From Psychroflexus gondwanensis ACAM 44 (GTDB taxonomy: Bacteria; Bacteroidota; Bacteroidia; Flavobacteriales; Flavobacteriaceae): a stretch of 64,000 nt of DNA. Numbering within the stretch: the first letter of the stretch is position 1; the number at the start of each line of letters is the position of its first letter. The position numbers and the translations under genes are program-made. The stretch spans positions 1-64,000 of the forward strand of contig NZ_APLF01000005.1 in the NCBI RefSeq assembly GCF_000355905.1, in the 5' to 3' direction. Shown piece after piece: positions 16,384 through 26,100 of the stretch. Below the pieces are notes generated by a model. That model was not told the origin of the DNA. It made no database searches and worked only from the letters and a program-made list of their open reading frames with translations.

Positions 16384-17217
16384 ATGAATTGGACTACCGC
16401 TAAAGAGTACACAGATATTACTTATAAAAAATCTAATGGTGTTGCAAGGATAGCCTTTAACAGACCAGACGTGAGAAATGCTTTTCGTCCTAAAACGGTT
16501 AACGAACTTTTTGATGCGTTTTTGGATGCAAGGGAGGACACTAGCATAGGTGTAGTTCTATTTTCGGGTGAAGGCCCATCTTCTAAAGATGGTAAATATG
16601 CATTTTGCAGTGGTGGAGATCAAAATGCAAGAGGTCACCAAGGTTATGTAGATGATGACGGCACCCCAAGGCTCAATATTCTTGAAGTACAAAGATTAAT
16701 TCGCTTCATGCCTAAAGTGGTTATTGCCGTTGTGCCAGGTTGGGCTGTTGGTGGTGGGCACTCTCTACATGTCGTTTGTGACTTGACGTTGGCAAGTAAA
16801 GAGCATGCTATATTCAAACAAACCGATGCAGACGTGACGAGTTTTGATGGTGGATATGGTTCTGCTTATCTCGCTAAGATGGTAGGGCAAAAGAAAGCTA
16901 GAGAAATATTTTTCCTAGGCAGAAACTACAGTGCTCAAGACGCTTATGAAATGGGAATGGTGAATGCAGTGATTCCTCATGAAGACTTAGAGTCTACGGC
17001 TTATGATTGGGCTCAAGAAATACTTCAAAAATCTCCAACTTCTATCAAGATGTTGAAATTTGCTTTTAATGCTACAGATGACGGTATGGTAGGGCAACAA
17101 GTCTTTGCAGGAGAGGCTACTAGACTAGCCTACATGACTGATGAAGCAAAAGAAGGAAGGGATGCATTTTTAGAAAAAAGAAAACCAAACTTTAAAAATA
17201 TCAAATGGTTTTCATAA
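16384..17217 (+). CDS. menB: 1,4-dihydroxy-2-naphthoyl-CoA synthase
   Basis: MenB closes the second ring of the menaquinone precursor from o-succinylbenzoyl-CoA. The 277 residues belong to the crotonase fold. The oxyanion-hole region is CSGGDQNARGHQGY, and PGWAVGGGHSLHVVCDLTLASK is strongly conserved. Further on come DADVTSFDGGYGSAYLA and the C-terminal ERRKPNF-like end (EKRKPNFKNIKWFS) that distinguishes MenB from general enoyl-CoA hydratases. It sits eight bases after cysteine dioxygenase. Other men genes are not in the window. Menaquinone is the expected quinone of this group. Confidence 0.94.
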   Translation: MNWTTAKEYTDITYKKSNGVARIAFNRPDVRNAFRPKTVNELFDAFLDAREDTSIGVVLFSGEGPSSKDGKYAFCSGGDQNARGHQGYVDDDGTPRLNILEVQRLIRFMPKVVIAVVPGWAVGGGHSLHVVCDLTLASKEHAIFKQTDADVTSFDGGYGSAYLAKMVGQKKAREIFFLGRNYSAQDAYEMGMVNAVIPHEDLESTAYDWAQEILQKSPTSIKMLKFAFNATDDGMVGQQVFAGEATRLAYMTDEAKEGRDAFLEKRKPNFKNIKWFS

Positions 17218-17257
17218 ATTAGATTTTAATAACTGATAATCAATAACTCACACATCT

Positions 17258-17839
17258 ATGCCAATCCTAACCGAAGAAGAACTTCAAGCAATCGTTAATA
17301 AAGAAACGGAAGCGAAAGTCAAAATTGAAGAGAAGAATAAAACTATAATTGAGCTCGCCGAAGAAAAGAAAGATTTAAAATCACAAAAAAGGGGATTTTT
17401 AGCTTCTACTGTCATCTTGGCAATTCTTTTTTTAGTACTTCTTTTTACTGTTATTTTTCAACCGAATCTAATAAATACGAACAATGGCACTCAGCTTGAA
17501 GAAGGCGAACAGATTGTTGAAACCTCATCCATAGAGAATTATAACAATAGAATTACAGAGTTAGAATCTCAAGTATCTATGTCTACTAGTCCATTAAATC
17601 TAAATGAATTCTATGCAGTTCAATTAGGCGCTTTTAAGAAATTTAATATCAAACTATCGTCAGATGATTATAGTGTAGTTCATAATGCTAATTTCAGAGA
17701 TTTTAATTTATTTACCTTAGGAGTGTTTGAAACTGAAGCCGAAGCTGAAAAACTTCTAGAAATAGTAGCAAAACTTGATTTTAAAGATGCCTTTGTAGGT
17801 TACTATAAAAATGGAGAGCGAGTAAAATCCAATTATTGA
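17258..17839 (+). CDS. Single-pass membrane protein with C-terminal SPOR-like domain
   Basis: The 193-residue protein has a charged coiled-coil N-terminus (about 1-45) and one membrane segment (about 48-70). A second short coiled coil follows, near 92-110. The C-terminal domain (about 118-190) has the SPOR pattern, beginning YAVQLGAFKKF and repeating as FTLGVFETEAEAEKLL. SPOR domains bind glycan strands lacking stem peptides, often at the division site. The protein is probably anchored in the inner membrane with the SPOR part in the periplasm. It is followed four bases later by the PH-domain pair. The family-level call is inferred from pattern only. Confidence 0.7.
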   Translation: MPILTEEELQAIVNKETEAKVKIEEKNKTIIELAEEKKDLKSQKRGFLASTVILAILFLVLLFTVIFQPNLINTNNGTQLEEGEQIVETSSIENYNNRITELESQVSMSTSPLNLNEFYAVQLGAFKKFNIKLSSDDYSVVHNANFRDFNLFTLGVFETEAEAEKLLEIVAKLDFKDAFVGYYKNGERVKSNY

Positions 17840-17843
17840 ATAT

Positions 17844-18359
17844 ATGAATTTTGAAAATTTAGAAGTACATATTGACCAGTTACCCGATTTTAAATCTGTT
17901 GAGCTTAATTCAGTCCAAAAACGGTATAAAAAACTGATCTGGATAAATGAGGGGCTTGTCTTTATCTTGCTTTTTGCGTTACCAATTGTAGCTTTCTTTT
18001 TTGAACCCGTTCCTATATGGATTCCTATTGTGGTCTTAGCAATCTTAAGCTTTGTCTTAGCCTTGCGGGCTACTGAGATTGAAAAAGGTTTCCCCTTGAG
18101 GTTATTTGGAATAAGACAATACGATATTATTTACCAATCGGGTTTCTTTTATTTTACTGAGACTGTGATTCCTTATAATAGGATACAGCACGTGGAGATT
18201 AAGCAAGGTCCGCTTTCTAGGTTTTTCAATTTGTATTCCTTAAGACTGTATACCGCTGGTGCTTCATCGGGAGACTTAATTATTGATGGCTTGGATAAAG
18301 AGACAGCTCAAAAATTGAAGGCTAAGGTTCTTGCTAAAACCACCATCATAGATGAGTAA
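17844..18359 (+). CDS. Bacterial PH-domain membrane protein, YdbS-like
   Basis: The 171-residue protein has two adjacent membrane helices (about 35-75) followed by a bPH_2 domain. The domain shows YDIIYQSGFFYFTETVIPYNRIQHVEIKQG and LRLYTAGASSGD, typical of YdbS/YvdB. It overlaps the larger YdbT-like gene by eight bases, the standard pairing in many Gram-positive and Bacteroidota genomes. The molecular role is unknown; a membrane-associated complex with the next gene product is likely. Confidence 0.85.
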   Translation: MNFENLEVHIDQLPDFKSVELNSVQKRYKKLIWINEGLVFILLFALPIVAFFFEPVPIWIPIVVLAILSFVLALRATEIEKGFPLRLFGIRQYDIIYQSGFFYFTETVIPYNRIQHVEIKQGPLSRFFNLYSLRLYTAGASSGDLIIDGLDKETAQKLKAKVLAKTTIIDE

Positions 18360-19887
18360 TATAGATTTTTCAATTCCTAGATTACAGTCTTTCAATGGTA
18401 TTTTTCTTATCTTTTTTACAGACCTGATAAAACGAGTCCGTCAAAATATCTTCATTTTGGCAATTCCTTTTTTTAAGAAAAACTTATTACAAGACTACGG
18501 AACTTACATTATTATAGGATTGATTTTATTGGTTGTTCTTCAATTTGTCTTCTCATACCTATCCTATAGAAAGTTCAAATTTTCAATTCAAGAAGATGCC
18601 TTTCATTTAGATCAGGGAGTTATTAAATTAAGTCATGTCGAAATTCCTTTTGAGAGAATTCAAAACATAAATCTTCAACAGAATCTCTTGCAGCGATTTT
18701 TAAATGTAGTAGGTTTTGAAATTGAAACAGCAGGAGAAGGAACTGCCGAAATTAAAATCAAAGCTTTAGACAAAGATTTTGCTCAATCTTTAAAAGATAA
18801 ACTTATTAAAGAAAAAGAGCGTAGAGACGAAGATGAATTACAAATTTTGGATGATGAAAGTGCTTCGGATTCTAAACTAGATGAGCCTTCCGAAAGAAAC
18901 GAAGAGCCTTCATTGCTCTTTAAATTAAGTTTCAACACTCTACTAAAGGTGGGTATTAGTTCCAATCTTTTTAAAGGGGTTGGTTTATTGCTTGCTTTTT
19001 TAGCTTACGCTTATAACTTCGTCAGGGATTTCTTAACTCAAATCTACGATCTCAATCTTGAAGAAGATTTTAAAAATAGAATTCCTGAAACTCTAACATT
19101 CATTTCAATTTTAATTTTTGGTGTTATATTCATTGGTTTTTTTATTACGGTAATGACTACGGTTTTAAAATACTATAATTTAAAAATCACCAAAAACCAA
19201 GAAAATTTTGAGGTGGAGTACGGTCTTTTTAAAAGAATTAATAAAGTTATAAAAAAAGTAAAGACCCAAATTTTTGAGATAAGGACAAATCCTATTAAGA
19301 AGCTGTTCAAAATAAAGAGTATATATGTAAGCCAAGCGGCTTCCAATCAACTTTCTGAAAAGCAAAAAATAGGAATTGTTGGAGTCTCTAAGCTTAATTT
19401 GGATTTGCTATTTAGATCTTTGTTTAATGTGGATCTGTCGGAGCAAGTGTACAGTGTTTGTAAATCACAAGCCAGACTTTTTTTCAGATACTTTTACCAA
19501 AGGCTAGCTATTATAGTCATCCTTTCGCTAATGGCCTATGCTTTCTATTTTAATTGGGTAAGTGGAGTTGGTATTTTTCTCCTACTGCTTATATTTATTT
19601 TTCTATCTATTTTAAAAGTGAAAAAAAGCAGTATAGGAATAAATTCAACTTTTATAAATGTAAGAAGTGGTTCTATTGAAACGATTCACAAGCTTATCGA
19701 AATTCACAAATTACAATCGGTGAAACTCAGTAGAAACATTTTTCAGCAGTATAATGGCCATGCCGATTTAATATTGGAAACTGCTTCAGGCTCTCTTAAT
19801 GTAGAATATCTAAAGGTAGAGGAGGCAAGGAAAATTCTAAATTACTTAATTTATAAAGTAGAGTCTACCAACAAAGATTGGATTTAG
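18352..19887 (+). CDS. Bacterial PH-domain membrane protein, YdbT-like
   Basis: The 511-residue protein contains three bPH_2-type domains separated by membrane segments. The first (about 75-150) has HVEIPFERIQNINLQQNLLQ, the second (about 275-340) has KVKTQIFEIRTN, and the third lies at the C-terminus (ETIHKLIEIHKLQSVKLSRN). Paired hydrophobic helices lie near 45-65, 200-225, 245-270 and 385-420. An acidic linker occupies about 155-180. It overlaps YdbS by eight bases, and its 3' end overlaps the convergent PAS gene by four. Confidence 0.85.
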   Translation: MSNIDFSIPRLQSFNGIFLIFFTDLIKRVRQNIFILAIPFFKKNLLQDYGTYIIIGLILLVVLQFVFSYLSYRKFKFSIQEDAFHLDQGVIKLSHVEIPFERIQNINLQQNLLQRFLNVVGFEIETAGEGTAEIKIKALDKDFAQSLKDKLIKEKERRDEDELQILDDESASDSKLDEPSERNEEPSLLFKLSFNTLLKVGISSNLFKGVGLLLAFLAYAYNFVRDFLTQIYDLNLEEDFKNRIPETLTFISILIFGVIFIGFFITVMTTVLKYYNLKITKNQENFEVEYGLFKRINKVIKKVKTQIFEIRTNPIKKLFKIKSIYVSQAASNQLSEKQKIGIVGVSKLNLDLLFRSLFNVDLSEQVYSVCKSQARLFFRYFYQRLAIIVILSLMAYAFYFNWVSGVGIFLLLLIFIFLSILKVKKSSIGINSTFINVRSGSIETIHKLIEIHKLQSVKLSRNIFQQYNGHADLILETASGSLNVEYLKVEEARKILNYLIYKVESTNKDWI

Positions 19888-20366
19888 TTGAGCAAGGCTT
19901 CATTTTCAAGCGCTATGTAGTGTTCCACTTGATGGGCTGAGTTATGAACTGGGTAAATTTTTATCTCACACATATATTCACTTCCATCCTTTCTATAATT
20001 TACCATAGAAGTTTGGCAAAAAGATTCAGTAGCTAATTGAGTTCTGATTTGATCTAAGGCTACTCTAGATGTTTTTTCACCTTGTAAAATCTTAGGACTT
20101 TTATCTTTTACAAAAGCCAAACTGTAACCTGTCATATCTTTGAATCCTTCATTAACCCAAATGATGTTCTGGTTTTTATCTGTGATTATAATAGCCTTAT
20201 ATTCATTTTTAAAAAGGGTTTCCTCTATTTGAAAATCCCAGTTGAATTTCGTTTGAAATTTGACTAGCCTTTCAATATCTTTCTTCTTCTTTAGGGATTT
20301 TAAGAAATTAAAAACATATTCAGAATAAATATCCCACGATAACAACGGTCCTCTCTTCATTTTCAA
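19884..20366 (-). CDS. Single PAS-domain protein, LOV-like without the photoactive cysteine
   Basis: The 160-residue protein is an N-terminal helical region (about 1-48) plus one PAS domain (about 50-155). The PAS features are IIITDKNQNIIWVNEGFKDMTGYSLAFV, then KSPKILQGEKTS, NYRKDGSEYMCEIKIYPV and a final strand, HYIALENEA. LOV photoreceptors have NCRFLQ at the third position. Here the stretch is SPKILQ, with no cysteine to bond flavin. No output domain is attached, so it may sense by partner binding. It is transcribed alone. Confidence 0.75.
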   Translation of the reverse strand: MKMKRGPLLSWDIYSEYVFNFLKSLKKKKDIERLVKFQTKFNWDFQIEETLFKNEYKAIIITDKNQNIIWVNEGFKDMTGYSLAFVKDKSPKILQGEKTSRVALDQIRTQLATESFCQTSMVNYRKDGSEYMCEIKIYPVHNSAHQVEHYIALENEALLN

Positions 20367-20453
20367 AAAATTTTATAATTATTTGACTATCAACTTCCAA
20401 AGTTAGCTTTTAATAAAGTACAGCTATGTTCTATAATCGTTATTTAAAACATA

Positions 20454-20488
20454 AAATACCTTGACGATACTAGAAAGTCAAGGTATTT
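20454..20488 (-). terminator. Intrinsic terminator after the E1 dehydrogenase gene
   Basis: A perfect 12-bp stem (AAATACCTTGAC / GTCAAGGTATTT) with an 11-base loop lies 20 bases past the stop codon of the E1 gene on the minus strand. It is followed on that strand by a T-rich stretch. Confidence 0.75.
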
Positions 20489-20507
20489 GACATAAAACCT
20501 AAGTTTA

Positions 20508-22919
20508 CTATTTCAATTTTGGATAATCACTAGGCTTAAATTCGTTCATAATGGCATAGATTTTTTCAAAAACATCTTCAGTAGAGGGTTTTGAAAAATA
20601 ATCCCCATCGGTACCAAAAGCTGGCCTGTGGGCTTTAGCAGTAAGCGTTTGAGGCTTGCTGTCCAAAAATCTGTATCCATCTTGAACATCTATAATCTGT
20701 TGTAAGATATAAGCTGAAGCACCGCCTGGCACATCCTCATCTACAACCAATAGTCTATTGGTATTCTCTAAACTTTTAACGATATCATGGTTAAGATCAA
20801 AAGGAACAAGTGATTGACAATCAATTATTTCTACGTTAATGTCAACGTCTTCAAGTTCCTTAGCAGCTTGCTCTATGATTCTCAATGTAGAACCGTAAGA
20901 GACAACCGTAATATCTTCCCCCTTGCGAATAGTTTCTACCTCACCAACGGGAGTTTTAAATTCTCCAAAATTGTCAGGTTTCTTTTCTTTAAGTCTGTAA
21001 CCATTTAAGCACTCTACAATAAGTGCAGGTTCATCGCTATCCAACATGGTGTTATAAAATCCAGCGGCTTTAGTCATATTTCTAGGAACTAACACATTTA
21101 TACCACGAATGAGATTTAAAATCCCGCCCATAGGTGATCCAGAATGCCAGATGCCCTCTAGCCTATGTCCACGAGTTCTCACGATAAGTGGTGATTTTTG
21201 TTTCCCTTTACTTCTATAAGCCGTAGTCGCTAAATCATCACTCATGATTTGTAATGCATAAAGCAAATAGTCTAAATATTGAATTTCTGCAATAGGACGT
21301 AAGCCTCTTAGTGACATTCCAATACCTTGTCCTAAAATAGTGGCTTCTCTTATCCCGGTATCTGCAACTCTCAATTCTCCATATTTCTCTTGTAAGCCTT
21401 CGAGCCCTTGATTGACGTCTCCAATTTTTCCTGAATCTTCTCCGAAGATTAGTGTTTCTGGGCGTGTCTCAAAAATCTTATCAAAATTATCTCGTAAAAT
21501 AATTCTAGCATCAACTTCCTCTGCATCGTCTGCATATGTAGGCTCTACAGATTCAATTTGAGTAGCTCTACCTTTATATTCGCTCCATAAATGGCTGCTG
21601 TAGTCAGGTTGTGTCCGCTCAACGAAATCATCCATCCATTGGATCAATTGAGTCTTGGCACTAGACTCTTCGCCTCTCACATAGCGTAAAGCTTTTCTTG
21701 CAGAGGCAAGAACTACAGATTTTAATGGCTCATCATTATTTTTCAATTCTTCAACTAAAGTCATGACAGAGCTTTTATTCTCGGTAGAATTGGCAAGATC
21801 TGTCAACAAGCTGATAACGGTTTTATTCTCAGATTTTGCTGTTTTACCAAAGGCAGCCCAAGCGTCTTGTTTTCCTTTTCTAACGTCTTTCTTAACGGAT
21901 TTTTCCAAGTCGCTCAACTCTTCGTCCGTTGCGAACCCATTAGAAATCATCCATTCCCTCATTTTTAAATTACAATCGTGTTCTTTTTCCCATTGTAATC
22001 GATCTTCATCCTTATAACGTTCATGAGACCCTGAAGTCGAGTGACCTTGAGGTTGAGTGACTTCTACAACATGAATTAAAACGGGAACGTGCTGCTCTCT
22101 TGCTATTTTTTCAGCCTTTTGATAGGCTTCAATTAAAGCTGGATAATCCCAACCTTTAACAACGAGTATTTCATACCCATTGGTATCTTTTTCTTTTTGA
22201 AAACCTTTAAGGATTTCAGAAATATTTTCTTTGGTCGTTTGCTTTCTAGCATGTACGGAAATTCCATAATCATCATCCCATACGTTTATGACCATAGGAA
22301 CTTGCATCACACCAGCGGCATTGAAAGTTTCCCAAAATAGGCCTTCGCTTGTGCTTGCATTTCCAATAGTTCCCCAAGCGATCTCATTTCCGTCTATTGA
22401 AAACTGATCTGAATTTTGAATGCCGTTCACATGTCTGTAAATTTTGGAGGCTTGGGCCAGACCAAGTAGTCTTGGCATTTGGCCAGCAGTAGGGGAGATA
22501 TCGGCACTTGAATTTTTTTGCTCAGTAAGATTTTTCCAACTGCCGTCTTCGTTTAAACTGTGTGTCATAAAATGACCACCCATTTGGCGACCACCAGACA
22601 TAGGTTCTTCGTCAATATTTGTATTGGCATATAAACCTGCAAAAAACTGTTCTATTGATAATTGACCAATAGCCATCATAAAAGTTTGATCTCTATAGTA
22701 ACCTGAACGGAAATCACCGTTTTTGAAGCATTTTGCCCAAGCGAGTTGAGGAATTTCTTTACCGTCCCCAAATATTCCAAACTTAGCCTTACCTGTCAAT
22801 ACCTCACGTCTACCTAACAAACTACACTCACGACTAGTGACGGCCAATTTATAATCTTCTAAAACTTCTTTCTTGAAATCTTCAAAAGAAATATCTTCTT
22901 TTTGAATTTTATCTTGCAT
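20508..22919 (-). CDS. Fused alpha/beta E1 component of a branched-chain-type 2-oxoacid dehydrogenase
   Basis: The 803-residue protein joins both halves of the thiamine-diphosphate E1. The alpha-like part (about 1-450) contains TIGNASTSEGLFWETFNAAG and VWDDDYGIS. These occupy the position of the ThDP motif but read GNA and D where the textbook motif has GDG and N. The beta-like part (about 470-803) has FGEDSGKIGDVNQGLEGL, IGMSLRGLRPIAEIQYLDY and LVVDEDVPGGASAYI. E1 decarboxylates 2-oxoacids and passes the acyl group to E2 lipoate; branched-chain oxoacids are the most likely substrates. Fusions are usual in Bacteroidota. No E2 or E3 gene is in the window. An inverted repeat precedes its promoter. 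Confidence 0.88.
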   Translation of the reverse strand: MQDKIQKEDISFEDFKKEVLEDYKLAVTSRECSLLGRREVLTGKAKFGIFGDGKEIPQLAWAKCFKNGDFRSGYYRDQTFMMAIGQLSIEQFFAGLYANTNIDEEPMSGGRQMGGHFMTHSLNEDGSWKNLTEQKNSSADISPTAGQMPRLLGLAQASKIYRHVNGIQNSDQFSIDGNEIAWGTIGNASTSEGLFWETFNAAGVMQVPMVINVWDDDYGISVHARKQTTKENISEILKGFQKEKDTNGYEILVVKGWDYPALIEAYQKAEKIAREQHVPVLIHVVEVTQPQGHSTSGSHERYKDEDRLQWEKEHDCNLKMREWMISNGFATDEELSDLEKSVKKDVRKGKQDAWAAFGKTAKSENKTVISLLTDLANSTENKSSVMTLVEELKNNDEPLKSVVLASARKALRYVRGEESSAKTQLIQWMDDFVERTQPDYSSHLWSEYKGRATQIESVEPTYADDAEEVDARIILRDNFDKIFETRPETLIFGEDSGKIGDVNQGLEGLQEKYGELRVADTGIREATILGQGIGMSLRGLRPIAEIQYLDYLLYALQIMSDDLATTAYRSKGKQKSPLIVRTRGHRLEGIWHSGSPMGGILNLIRGINVLVPRNMTKAAGFYNTMLDSDEPALIVECLNGYRLKEKKPDNFGEFKTPVGEVETIRKGEDITVVSYGSTLRIIEQAAKELEDVDINVEIIDCQSLVPFDLNHDIVKSLENTNRLLVVDEDVPGGASAYILQQIIDVQDGYRFLDSKPQTLTAKAHRPAFGTDGDYFSKPSTEDVFEKIYAIMNEFKPSDYPKLK

Positions 22920-22941
22920 CGTATTATTTTTTTGACTCTTG

Positions 22942-23007
22942 CGAAGATACTAATTTTCAGTGATAAAAGCTATTCCGTTCTACATGCTCTATTCCGTTTT
23001 TCGGAAT
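22942..23007 (-). promoter_or_regulatory. Promoter with operator-like palindrome upstream of E1
   Basis: On the minus strand a near-consensus -7 element, TATCTTCG (22949-22942), lies 23-30 bases before the E1 start codon. Farther upstream is a perfect 6-bp dyad ATTCCG-TTTTT-CGGAAT (22991-23007). CTATTCCGTT occurs twice, at 22970-22979 and 22989-22998, so half-sites are spaced 19 bases apart. The location at and above -33 fits a regulator site. The regulator is not identified. Confidence 0.5.
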
Positions 23008-23129
23008 TTGAAACAAATATTTTAGTATTTATTCAAAATATAATCGATTTAATGTCAAAAAGGCAATAATACGTTAATAAATGCTTCGTATTGTAAAGGA
23101 AACTCCAAACACTAGCTATAGGTTAAAAT

Positions 23130-26100
23130 TTAGCTAATGACTTCCAGTTGACTATAACCTTGTGAGTTTCTATTGAGCACAATTTGAGTTTGGATACGTT
23201 CTTTTAGGGCACTTACATGACTTATGATACCTATAGTTTTATTACTTTCTGCTTGTAAGCGTTCTAAAGTGTCGAGAGTGAGATCCAAAGTTTCTGGATC
23301 TAGGGTACCAAAACCTTCGTCTATAAAAAGGCTATTGATTTCTACATTTTTGGAAGCTAAGTCAGACAGACCAAGCGCTAAGGCTAAACTCATCAAAAAT
23401 GTCTCTCCTCCAGATAAGGTTTTAACAGACCGTCTAAGTCCGCCCATATGATTATCGATCACGTACAATTGATTTTTATCCTCACCAGTGATAAATCTAT
23501 CGAGTTCATAGCGGTCATTAAGTTGTTTCAAACGTTTATTACCCAACAAAATAAGGCGTTGTAAGCTTAAGTCTTGAGCAAATTTATTGAACTCCGTTCC
23601 TGTGGCATCCCCTATAAGCCTGTTCAAAACCTCCCATTTTTTATTTGCTTTTTGGACTTCGGCGATCGAGTTTTGGATGGCTTTATATTCAGCTAAATTC
23701 TCTTTTTGATTGTTTAAAACTCGTTTAATGTCCTCGAGCTTTTCTCTTGTGGAATTTAAAGTTGCTTTGATGTCATCAATAGCGAATTCAGTCTTGTCTT
23801 TTTCTGTAAAGTGAATAAACTCTAAGTTTTTTAGTTGGTTCTCTAGTCCCCTGAGTTTTTCTTCTTTAACTTTTATGTTTTTGTCAATTTCACTTTTCCT
23901 ATGAAGTAATCTATTATAATCTGAAGATTTCATCCTGGAAGCATTGGCCTCAGAAATATTAGCAAAGCCTTTATTTTCAAGTATTGATTTTAAACTTTGT
24001 TGGAGTTGACTTAGATTTTTATCAAGTATAGTTTTATCACTAGTTTGCTTGTCCACAGAGAATGAAGCTGACTTTAATTCTGAATGTAATTGATTCCATG
24101 CTTTTGTATAACTCGACACCAATCTCCCCAAATCATCACCTTCATAGAGGCTTTTCATTTTATCTCTGATGCTTTTTCCTTCTTTTTCAATATCAACAAG
24201 CTCTTCTAGAATTGAGATTGAACTTTGCAAGGCTTTTAGTTCAACTTTTAGGTGTTTATAGGTTTTGTAGTTTTCAATAGATTGTCTGGTCTTTTGTTCC
24301 AGATCAGCATAACTTTCATCTTCCTTGAGTATACTTAACTTTTTGAATTTTAAATCGAATTCTTCTTGATTTAAAGTGTGTTTAGAGTGTAGTTCCTTAA
24401 TCTCCTTATCGAGATCTTCAATTTGTTTTAGAAGAGAGGAAAATTCAGCGTTTAAGTGTTGTAAATCTTTAGAGAGCTGTTTGGCTATTTCCTTAGCTCT
24501 AGCAATAGTCTTATCAAGATCTGAAATAACTTCAGGTAAATGTTCAGAATAAGGATGATCTATAGCGCCACAGACAACGCAAGGCTCACCCTTTTGAAGT
24601 TTTTGTCGAAGATCTTCCACTTCTAATCTTAAATTTTGATTGTCTTTTTTAGTCTGAAGAAGATCAACCTCTTTTTCAGCAGCTTTTAACTTACTTTCCT
24701 TTAGCTTGATTTGTTCAGGATACTCACTTTTCTTTTTATGGAATTCAGAACGTTTATTTTCCAATCTACGAAGTTGATCACCTAAATCTTTGAGGATTTT
24801 ACTTTCATGACTAGCCTCCTTAAGAGTATCTCTAAGATGTTCTTTTTCTTGGATGCGCTCCTCTAGATTTTCGACATCCTCTAATTCTTTTTCAAGATTT
24901 TGAATTTGCCCCGAGCTTACCTCTGATTTACGAGTCAATTCTCCAATAAAACTGTCTAATCCTTGTTTTTGAAACTCTAAATCTAAGTCTTCAAGTTCCT
25001 TGTTAAGAAGTTGCTTTTTGGCAGAAAAGTCATGTAATTTCGAACTCCTTCTGGTGTTAAGTTCAGTGTAAGTTTTTTGTAATTTTTCTAATTCCGATTC
25101 AGCAGCTTTAGGGTCTACTTTTGTTTTTAATAGATTTTCTATTTTTTGGTGAAGGCTGTTAATATTAGAATTGATTTTGGTAATTTCTTCTTGTTCTCTA
25201 ATTATCGAAGCTTTTAGGCGGTCTCCATCTTTTTGGAGACTGTTGAAGTCTTGCAGCTCGTCCTCAAACTCCAATGTTTTCTGATGTTGTTCCAATCGGT
25301 GTTGGTTTTCATTATAAAAGTTTTGTCTTTGGTCTAACAAAGTTTTAAAATCAGTTTTCGCTAAGTTTTCTTCGGAATTCAACTTCGCTTTTAATTTGAG
25401 TTGATCCAAATCCTTTTGGTATTCTGAAAGCTTTTTGTGTTCTATAGTCTCTTTTTCCCCTAGCTGCTTTAGATTCTGCTTAAAATCGCTTTCTGTTTCT
25501 TTTGAAATTAGCTTGTCTTGAAGGTTGTCTAAAAGGGTTTTTTGAGTGAGTATTTTAGATTTTAAGCTCATGTATTTTTCATACACTTTCTTGCCGATAC
25601 TCCTATAGATGGAAGTGTTTGTGATTTTTTCTAAAAGCTCACTTCGTTCTTTTTCATTGGACTGTAATAAAGTTGCAAAATCCCCCTGGGAGAGTAATAC
25701 GGATTTTACAAATTGATCGTAGGACAAACCAATTACTCGCTCTATCTCGGTAAGGACTTCTGTCTTTTTCTCGCTAAAAGAAGTTTTGGTATCGACATTC
25801 CAGAGGTCCATTTCATATTCTCTTAGCTTATCATTTCTATTGGTGGAGATAGACCAAGTTGCTTCGTAAGTCCCCAAATTACAAGAAAACTTAACTTTAG
25901 CGTAGGCTTCCTTTTGGTACTTTGTCAAAATACTGCCGTCTTGTTCGATTTTACTTTTAGTCACACTAGAGATTCTGGGCGTACGCCCGTATAATGCTAG
26001 ACATATGGCGTCCAGTAAGCTGCTTTTTCCACTCCCCGTAGGTCCTATGATTGCAAATAAACCTCCAGAATTTAAGGGCGATTCGTCAAAATGAACTTTA

